Shown here: positions 57,839 to 64,000 of the stretch, piece after piece
How positions within the stretch are numbered: position 1 is the first letter of the stretch
How the letters are laid out: every line of letters starts with the position of its first letter
Assembly (NCBI GenBank): GCA_001896555.1
Contig: MPOS01000018.1
Coordinates: 24,419-88,418 of the forward strand
Reading direction: 5' to 3'
From: Candidatus Phosphitivorax anaerolimi
GTDB taxonomy: Bacteria > Desulfobacterota > Desulfomonilia > UBA1062
DNA length: 64,000 nt
The notes under the pieces: generated by a model
The model's input: the letters and a program-made list of their open reading frames with translations, nothing else
Database searches by the model: none
Told to the model about the DNA's origin: nothing
Position numbers and translations under genes: made by a program

Positions 57839-59605
57839 TCAGCGCTTGGACCCCCCTGTGGGGCGGGCCGGGGCCTTGGCAACGAGCACATCTTTTTGCT
57901 GCTGCCTCTTCCGCCGTTCTTTCTCTACGAACAGGCTTCTTACCCCCGCAGGATCTCGGCCGGTGTGATACATGACCCCCGACCAGGTTGAGGGCAGCGG
58001 GGTGAAGATCTGGACCTGCTCCGGGTTGATCCGCAGCCTTTCACGGGTAAAGCGCCTGAGCTTGAGCATGTCTTCTTGAGTGCAGCCGGGATGTGCGGCC
58101 ATGAAGTAGTAGGTGAGGAACTGCTTTCTGCCGCTTTCACTGTTGAGGCGGTCGAAGAGCTTCTTGAAGGACTCCAGGCACGACGGGCCGGGCTTTCCCA
58201 TGAGATCGAGGACATGTCCGGCGGTGTGCTCGGGCGCGATCTTCATCTGGCCCGAGATGTGGTGGTTCACCAGCTCCCTGAGGTAGCGCTCGCCGTTTCG
58301 CGTGTCGGCCATCACCAGGTCGTGCCGGACACCGGAGGCCACAAAGACCTTCTTCACCCCGGGCAGCCCGCGCAGCTCCTTAAGGAGCTCGATCTGCGGC
58401 CCGTGGTCGACCTGCAGGTTCCTGCACACCCGCGGGAAGAGACAGCCTTTGCCCCTGCAGGAAGACTCTCTCTCTTCACGGCTGCACCCCATGGCGTACA
58501 TGTTGGCCGTGGGGCCTCCCGCATCGGAGATGATCCCCTTGAACCGGGGGTGGCGGGTAAAACCCATTGCCTCGCCGATGATGGAATTCCTCGACCGGGA
58601 CACCACCCGCCGTCCCTGGTGCGTGCCGATGGAGCAGAAGCTGCATCCGCCGAAGCATCCCCTGTGGGTGGTGATCGAAAACCGGATGGTCTCCAGGGCC
58701 CTGACCGGTCCCATCCGTTCGTAAAACGGGTGCTGATCGCGCTCGAAATCCAGGGCGTACAGGGAGTCGAGCTCGCCTGTTGTCAGAGGGGGCTGCGGGG
58801 GGTTATGAACCAGATAGCGGCTGTCGTGGAGCTGGTAAAGCACAGAGGCGCCGGGCCGATCACTGTTCTCGGAGAACAGCCTGAACATTTCCCGGAATGC
58901 TTCCTTGTCGCGGGCAGCCTCGGCATGGGAGGGCAGCTCGATACCGAAGAGCGGCTTCTCACCGGATGCGTAGCAGATCCCGCGGATCTTTCGCACGTCC
59001 TCTCCACTCGAGAGGCACCGGGCAAGTTCGAGTATGGCCCGTTCACCCATGCCGTACACCAGGTAGTCGGCCTTGGCGTCGAAGAGAACAGACCTGCGGA
59101 CGCTGTCGGAGAACCAGTCGTAGTGTGCGATTCGCCGGGTGCTTGCCTCGATCCCGCCCAGGACCACGGGACAGGTGTTTTTGAAGTAGCGCCGGATGAG
59201 GTTCGTATACACGATGAGCGCGCGGTCGGGCCTGCGGTCGTTAACGCCTCCCGGGGTGTAGTCGTCGCTCTTGCGACGTTTTCCGGATGCCGTGTAGTTG
59301 GCCACCAGGGAGTCCACGCTGCCCCCGGTCACCCCCCAGAAGAGTGCAGGCTCTCCAAGCCGGGTGATGTCTGCCGGGCCTTCGGTGTCAGGCTGGGCGA
59401 TGATCCCGGTCTTGAAGCCCGCGTTCAGGAGCACGCGTCCGATCACGGCCGCACCTATGCAGGGATGGTCGATATAGCTGTCGCCCGAGACCAGGATCAC
59501 GTCCAGCCGGTCCCATCCCAGGGCATTCATCTCTTCACGCGTGGTCGGGAGAAACATGACGGGGAAAGCATAGAGGATATTTGCCCTCCATGCAATGTCC
59601 CTCAT
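57839..59605 (-). CDS. ygiQ: YgiQ-family radical SAM protein
   Basis: A 588-residue protein matching YgiQ/UPF0313. The opening FLPTTREEMNALGWDRLDVILVSGDSYIDHP and the cluster CFGGCSFC (CX3CX2C, about 300-310) are characteristic; APEHTAGHVLDLMGKP and FTPLPSTWSGVMYHTGRDP follow. Function is not settled. The start at 59605 has no good ribosome site; ATG at 59557 (MFLPTTREEM) is the start usual for the family. It is the only gene on this strand here. Confidence 0.95.
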   Translation of the reverse strand: MRDIAWRANILYAFPVMFLPTTREEMNALGWDRLDVILVSGDSYIDHPCIGAAVIGRVLLNAGFKTGIIAQPDTEGPADITRLGEPALFWGVTGGSVDSLVANYTASGKRRKSDDYTPGGVNDRRPDRALIVYTNLIRRYFKNTCPVVLGGIEASTRRIAHYDWFSDSVRRSVLFDAKADYLVYGMGERAILELARCLSSGEDVRKIRGICYASGEKPLFGIELPSHAEAARDKEAFREMFRLFSENSDRPGASVLYQLHDSRYLVHNPPQPPLTTGELDSLYALDFERDQHPFYERMGPVRALETIRFSITTHRGCFGGCSFCSIGTHQGRRVVSRSRNSIIGEAMGFTRHPRFKGIISDAGGPTANMYAMGCSREERESSCRGKGCLFPRVCRNLQVDHGPQIELLKELRGLPGVKKVFVASGVRHDLVMADTRNGERYLRELVNHHISGQMKIAPEHTAGHVLDLMGKPGPSCLESFKKLFDRLNSESGRKQFLTYYFMAAHPGCTQEDMLKLRRFTRERLRINPEQVQIFTPLPSTWSGVMYHTGRDPAGVRSLFVEKERRKRQQQKDVLVAKAPARPTGGSKR

Positions 59606-60452
59606 CCGGCTGGGAGCATGTTGAGAGATGGTGCCCTGGGATGGGGTGAATCCTCATCCTTGATAGTTTGATTCCGAAGGGCTTGCCCTTCTCAGGTCCA
59701 TCCGTTGATCCGATTCAGGGCTGGCGGAGAGGCGGAGCGTGGCCGCATGCGTGTGCGGTTTTTGTTCATGGTTGTTACAATTTTGTAACAGCTTTAAGCC
59801 GGGCCGTCGGCAGCCCGCAGAAAAGCGGAAAAAATTCACCAGGCGCGGAAATGCCCGTTTCATGGCATGCTCGTTGCTTACTTTCTGCACTGTTCGTTGC
59901 ATCTGTGATGATAAAGGAGTGAGACACCTCGGCAGGAAGAAGATGAGAGCAGGAAGACTCTGCACATAATCTCTTCCATGCTCCCGGGATTTCTTCATCG
60001 GGCGTTTCCCCGGTGAGCCTTGACCGGCCCATGGCCCGCTGAACACCCGGAGAAGCTGGAGAGCGGAAATATATAGGGAGTACCCGGTCATCCGTTTGAA
60101 AGCTGCCGCACGAGACCGGGCAAAAGAACAGAAAAAGAAATGACGCCACTTATTTGGCCCAGCTCTTGACAGAGCCGGGCCCATTTTTTTTAGGCCTCTT
60201 TTCAATCGAACAGCATCACGGCGGGGAGTGCCGCCAGTAGCAACCGGCTATCAGGGTTTGTGAGGCATGAGAGAATATCCGGCCGCATCCGGCCGTTGAT
60301 GGCTGCCCCTGGTGTTTTTGTTTTTCAACCCGGAACAAAAAACTTTTTACTTTCGGATCATAAGTGGTTATATTCAGAGATAGGTTTGTATGGTTATCTC
60401 CCATGGATGGCGGGTATGTCGATGAGCGGGGATGATGATAAGGGGGGTGGCA
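59606..60452. other. Large non-coding stretch with an orphan terminator
   Basis: About 850 bases between the leftward ygiQ and the rightward response regulator. Frames here are poor protein. A clear rightward rho-independent terminator lies at 60156-60191, though no rightward gene precedes it for over 2 kb. Further small GC hairpins occur at 60222-60237 (GGCG...CGCC) and 60281-60297 (CGGCCG...CGGCCG). Confidence 0.45.
60156..60191 (+). terminator. Rho-independent terminator without an upstream gene
   Basis: GGCCC (60156-60160), A, GCTC (60162-60165) pair with GAGC (60172-60175), C, GGGCC (60177-60181), loop TTGACA, then an eight-T run at 60184-60191. The signal points rightward. Confidence 0.8.
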
Positions 60453-60815
60453 TTGGCTCGTATACTGATCATAGATGACGATGGAGATGTCAGGGATCTC
60501 TATCGCCAGATGCTCGAACGAGAGGGTCATCTGGTCCTCGATGCCGGTGACGGGTATGAAGGGGTGAGGCTCTTCCAGGAGGAAGGCGCCGACCTGGTGA
60601 TCACGGATATCGTGATGCCCGGAATGAGCGGGGTGGAGACCATCATGGAGCTGAGGCTGATATCTCCCGACGTAAAGATTATCGCCATATCCGGAGGCGA
60701 CCATATCGCGCCGGAGTATTACCTGAAGGTGGTGAAGAACCTCGACACCCTGTGCGAGCTGAAAAAGCCCATTCACCGCCAGGAGCTTCTCAGCGCAATA
60801 GAATCACTCCTGTAA
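60453..60815 (+). CDS. Single-domain response regulator (receiver)
   Basis: A receiver domain of 120 residues with no output domain. ILIIDDDGDVRDLY gives the acidic pocket, DLVITDIVMPGMSG holds the phospho-acceptor Asp, IIAISGGDH the conserved Thr/Ser position, and LKKPI the Lys. TTG at 60453 (MARILIIDD) fits the domain and follows AAGGGGGG; ATG at 60432 would add seven residues. Its partner kinase could be one of the two hybrid kinases in the window, but no linkage proves it. Confidence 0.85.
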   Translation: MARILIIDDDGDVRDLYRQMLEREGHLVLDAGDGYEGVRLFQEEGADLVITDIVMPGMSGVETIMELRLISPDVKIIAISGGDHIAPEYYLKVVKNLDTLCELKKPIHRQELLSAIESLL

Positions 60816-61001
60816 TGCTCCTTATGAGGTTGCCGGTGACGCTCCGGGGGTTCGCCGGTCAAAGGTCTGTGCTATAAATCGTTCCGCCCTTGTTTCATAG
60901 TCTCATGTTTCTTTACTGTCAGGATCATCCGGTGATCGGCTCTTTGCCTGATGGACATTTCGCATGCAGCGGACAGTAAGCCTCGGATATAGGGGAGATA
61001 G

Positions 61002-61817
61002 ATGAAAGAGAGCGAAGACGTGTTCCGCAGGGTCAGACTGATCTGCCCCCGGTGCAGGCAGGGGAACCTCGAAACTGCCTCGGAAAGAGCGGTCTTATGC
61101 CCGGTGTGCGATGCCCGGTATCCCCGTGAGGGGAGGCTCGTTGATCTCCTGCCGGAAAGGAATTCCCCCCTGTCCGCCCCTCAGCATGTGATGGAATCGA
61201 GCCTCGTGGTCCCGATCTACGACAGCCTGCTGTGGAGGAGGAATCCACTGCTCCAGATGTTCATGGGTCTGACATTCGACGAGGAGGCCGCGACGATCCT
61301 CCATGCGCTCAGACTCAAGCCGGGCGCCACGGTTCTCGATCTCGCCTGCGGAACCGGGATCTATGGCAGGAGGATCGCAGAGCGGTTTCCGGTCAGCTTT
61401 GTCATCGGACTCGACCTCTCGCTTCCCATGCTCGAATTTGCCGACAGGCGTTTCGATGCGCAGAGTTCACAAGACCTTCTTCTGATCCATGGAGACGCCC
61501 AGGACCTCCCCTTCGGGGATGGAACCATGGACGCTGTGCTGTGCGGCGGGGCCCTCCACCTGTTTCCCGATCCGGCAAAGGCCATCGGAGAGGCAGGGAG
61601 GGTGGTGAGGCCGGGAGGTGCCTTTGCTGCAGCCGCCTACTATCGCAGGCAGAGCTGGCTCTCGCTCTTTGTCGAGCAGATCGCGGGCCTCATAGGCGGG
61701 ATTCGCGGGCATTCACGGGACGAATACCTGCAGATGATGCATGATGCCGGGTTTGAACAAGCAGACCTTCTCCACGAAGGTCCTGTGTGGATGGTCCTAT
61801 ACGGGGTCAAGGGATAG
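61002..61817 (+). CDS. SAM-dependent methyltransferase with Trm112-like zinc N-domain
   Basis: A 271-residue protein. Residues about 14-52 look like a Trm112/zinc-ribbon domain: CPRC (15-18) and CPVC (33-36). The Rossmann domain follows with VLDLACGTGIYG (about 110-121), GLDLS for the acidic SAM-binding residue, HGDAQDLPFGD, and LCGGALHLFPDP. It resembles UbiE/arsenite-type class I methyltransferases, but substrate is not clear. ATAGGGGAG precedes ATG. It is monocistronic; the next gene converges. Confidence 0.9.
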   Translation: MKESEDVFRRVRLICPRCRQGNLETASERAVLCPVCDARYPREGRLVDLLPERNSPLSAPQHVMESSLVVPIYDSLLWRRNPLLQMFMGLTFDEEAATILHALRLKPGATVLDLACGTGIYGRRIAERFPVSFVIGLDLSLPMLEFADRRFDAQSSQDLLLIHGDAQDLPFGDGTMDAVLCGGALHLFPDPAKAIGEAGRVVRPGGAFAAAAYYRRQSWLSLFVEQIAGLIGGIRGHSRDEYLQMMHDAGFEQADLLHEGPVWMVLYGVKG

Positions 61818-61880
61818 AAGGCCATGCGCCTGGTCCGGCGATGTTTCTTGAGGAATGCCGGTTGCCTATCGTGCGGTGAC

Positions 61881-64000
61881 CTATCCCTTTCCCAAAGCCT
61901 TGCGTACCTTTCTGGCAAGGTCTTGAATAGAAAAGGGTTTCTGTAAAAAGATCATCCCCTCATCCAGGATGTCCCGGTAGGTGATGACATTGGCTGAGTA
62001 CCCTGACATGAACAGGACTTTCATATTGGGATAGAGGGCGCATAGACTATTGTAGAGCTCCCGGCCATTCATCTCCGGCATGATGACATCGGTAACAAGC
62101 AAATCGATATCTCCAGCATGTTCCTTGGCCAGGACCAGAGCCTGGCTTGGCGTATCCGCCATCAGCACCCGATATCCCAGTGTTTCTAAAAATTTCCTGC
62201 TGAGCTTAAGAATCGCCCGATCATCTTCAACCAGCAGGACCGTTTCACCGTTACTTTGATGGGTCTCGTCTTTTTGATCGAGGCTCGTCTCAATTCGTTC
62301 ACCCTCGTGGCGGGGCAGGTAGATCCGGAATACCGTTCCCTTGCCTGTTTCACTGTATACGTTGATAAAACCCTTGTTCTGCTTGACGATTCCGTAAACA
62401 GTTGAAAGGCCTAAGCCGGTGCCTTTTCCCAATTCTTTGGTTGTGAAAAACGGCTCAAAGATATTGTTTAAGGTCTCGCGGTCCATGCCGCAGCCATCAT
62501 CGCTCACCGATACCATGGTAAAATCACCTGGGATAAAGCCATCATGGTTTTTGCAGTAGGCTTCATCGAAGGTCGCATTATCCGTTTCGATGATTATTTT
62601 TCCAACGCCGGCAATGGCGTCTTTTGCATTGGTGCACAGGTTGACCAGGATCTGGTCAAGTTGTGAGGGGTCGATATAAACCGGCCACACATCGGCACCG
62701 GGCCGCCAGATCAGGTCGACATCCTCGCCTATGAGGCGCCTGAGAATCTTGAGCATTGTTGTTATCGACTCGTTCAGATCGAGAACCTTGGGTTCCATAG
62801 CCTGTTTGCGGGCAAAAGCCAGTAGTTGGCGGGTGATACGGGCGGATTGCTTGGCGGCGTTTTGCACCTCAATAAGATCGCTGCGAAGCGGGTCTGACGG
62901 GCCGACTTTTTTCAAGGCCAGTTCAGTATAGCCAAGGATCACGGTGAGCATATTGTTGTAGTCGTGGGCAACCCCTCCGGCCAACTGGCCCACGGCTTCG
63001 ATCTTCTGTGCCTGACGATATTTCTCTTCTACGTTGCGTTTATCTGTGATGTCGTGGATGATCGAATGAAGAAAAGTTTTGCCGCTTATATCGATTACAC
63101 TGCTGAACACCTCGACATCCCGGACACTGCCATCGGCCAGCCGGTGTCGAGACTCGAAGCAAGACTGCTTCATGTGTTCGGCCTTTTCCATCTCCGCCTT
63201 CATTTGCTCAGGCGAAAGCATACTGATTTCCTGGATACGCATTCGCAGCAACTCTTTTTTGGAATAGCCGTAGAATTTTTCGGCGGATTCGTTTGCTTCA
63301 ACAATGTTGCCGTCTTCAGGATTGATAATGAGTTTGACAGCTGTATGCTTTTCAAAAAGATCACGGAACTTTTTCTCGCTCTCTGTCAGCATCTTATTTG
63401 TGAGGCTCAGATTCATTGTTGCAGCTCTTACTTGCCGGCGAAGCAGCCAGATAATCAAAAGTCCGAAAAGACTTACGCCGATCAGGCCGAACAGGAGATA
63501 TATGATGTAAAGCGGAATGACAGCCTTTGGCGTTTGCTTTATCCAAGCCTGCAATGCCTTGTAATAGGCTGAATCGGACTGTGCCTTCATTGCCAGCAAA
63601 TTTCTATCGATCGCCCTGAGCAGATCATGGTTGGATCCAGGCGCTGCGGCAAAATGCAGTATAACAGGATTCAAAACGATATAGGTCTTTTCCAAGCCGT
63701 ATTGCTCATGAAAATAATCGCCGAAATAATGATTTGAAACAGCCGCATCAGCAGATCCTTTGGCGGTTAGATCAAATGCCTCTTCAAATGATCGCGATTC
63801 GATAAAGGAAATCTGCAGATCGAACCCTTTTGCCATCTGCTCTATAACCTTTTGCTGAATCGAGCCTTTGAGCACTGCTATTTTCAGACCATTCAAGTCA
63901 TAAATATTGTTTATGTTTTTGCTTTTCCTGGCATAGACTGACGACCAGCTGTTGAGTATCGGCTCGGCATTGAAATCAAACTTTTCATGCCGTTCCAGCG
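61881..64000 (-). CDS. Hybrid histidine kinase with solute-binding sensor, N-terminus cut
   Basis: The frame runs past the right edge, so the start is outside; 706 residues are visible. The N-terminal part (LNSWSSVYARK, then NGLKIAVLKGSIQ, ADAAVSNHYFGDYF) is a bacterial extracellular solute-binding domain (SBP family 3), followed by a membrane helix, a PAS domain (about KFRDLFEKHTAVKLIINPEDGN), HisKA with GGVAHDYNN (His codon 62964-62966), HATPase (GTGLGLSTVYG) and a C-terminal receiver (LLVTDVIMPEMNG, LQKPF). It senses a periplasmic ligand, unknown here. It converges on the methyltransferase gene. Confidence 0.93.
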   Translation of the reverse strand, partial: LERHEKFDFNAEPILNSWSSVYARKSKNINNIYDLNGLKIAVLKGSIQQKVIEQMAKGFDLQISFIESRSFEEAFDLTAKGSADAAVSNHYFGDYFHEQYGLEKTYIVLNPVILHFAAAPGSNHDLLRAIDRNLLAMKAQSDSAYYKALQAWIKQTPKAVIPLYIIYLLFGLIGVSLFGLLIIWLLRRQVRAATMNLSLTNKMLTESEKKFRDLFEKHTAVKLIINPEDGNIVEANESAEKFYGYSKKELLRMRIQEISMLSPEQMKAEMEKAEHMKQSCFESRHRLADGSVRDVEVFSSVIDISGKTFLHSIIHDITDKRNVEEKYRQAQKIEAVGQLAGGVAHDYNNMLTVILGYTELALKKVGPSDPLRSDLIEVQNAAKQSARITRQLLAFARKQAMEPKVLDLNESITTMLKILRRLIGEDVDLIWRPGADVWPVYIDPSQLDQILVNLCTNAKDAIAGVGKIIIETDNATFDEAYCKNHDGFIPGDFTMVSVSDDGCGMDRETLNNIFEPFFTTKELGKGTGLGLSTVYGIVKQNKGFINVYSETGKGTVFRIYLPRHEGERIETSLDQKDETHQSNGETVLLVEDDRAILKLSRKFLETLGYRVLMADTPSQALVLAKEHAGDIDLLVTDVIMPEMNGRELYNSLCALYPNMKVLFMSGYSANVITYRDILDEGMIFLQKPFSIQDLARKVRKALGKG

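Noticed and set aside
59654..60205. 183-residue leftward frame
   Set aside because: The sequence is rich in Arg, Ser and Pro with no fold pattern, and covers the orphan terminator.

Overview
The window looks like chromosomal DNA from a GC-rich, Gram-negative anaerobe, most likely a Desulfobacterota (deltaproteobacterial) lineage. This is inferred from gene content: hybrid cluster protein with a divergent Crp/Fnr regulator, an adjacent Cys-rich 4Fe-4S protein, a DUF362 protein, several radical SAM enzymes, outer-membrane lipoproteins and REP-like repeats of a type I associate with that group. I found no rRNA, tRNA, CRISPR array, insertion sequence or prophage. Both ends cut genes: a membrane protein on the left and a sensor kinase on the right.

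Region 1 (1-5100) holds envelope genes: a cut membrane protein, a YqjE/holin-3_6-like pair, a FadL-type outer membrane protein broken in two by a G7 tract, and a zinc phospholipase C/P1 nuclease-like protein. Region 2 (5100-14700) is the most unusual metabolic block. A minus-strand operon encodes an SDR resembling 3-ketodihydrosphingosine reductase, an FGGY sugar kinase, a HemL-like class III aminotransferase and a RuBisCO-like protein. A divergent AraC regulator, an amidohydrolase and a Tat-exported DUF362 protein flank it.

Region 3 (15280-19975) is a four-gene tripartite efflux operon (NodT/TolC-type outer membrane factor, MacA-like adaptor, MacB-type ATPase and permease), every junction being an ATGA overlap. 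Region 4 (20190-24780) has a Clp-fold SDH/SppA-like protease, a GYD protein, a lipoprotein with an SGNH-like domain, a PhaC-like hydrolase and a GNAT. Region 5 (25220-27890) has two adjacent class III aminotransferases, the second lacking the PLP lysine. Region 6 (28060-36270) has a secreted Cys-rich protein, a NUDIX/radical SAM coupled pair, an orphan RND adaptor, a NYN-LOTUS protein and TypA/BipA.

Region 7 (36390-41840) is a TetR-led cluster with two adjacent acyl-CoA dehydrogenases (only the first has the catalytic Glu), an SDR and an acetoacetate-decarboxylase-like protein, followed by a REP-like array. Region 8 (41950-48660) has EttA, a hybrid sensor kinase and two tandem OmpA lipoproteins. 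Region 9 (48730-55000) has a universal stress protein, the ferredoxin-hcp operon diverging from an HcpR-like regulator across a TTGAC-N4-GTCAA palindrome, and tex coupled to hcpR. Region 10 (55160-64000) has a DMT transporter probably starting at CTG, an acyltransferase-3 membrane protein, YgiQ, an orphan rho-independent terminator, a response regulator, a methyltransferase and a cut hybrid histidine kinase.

The best candidates for something undescribed are the RuBisCO-like protein/kinase/aminotransferase operon and the two active/degenerate enzyme pairs, which may be heteromeric enzymes.
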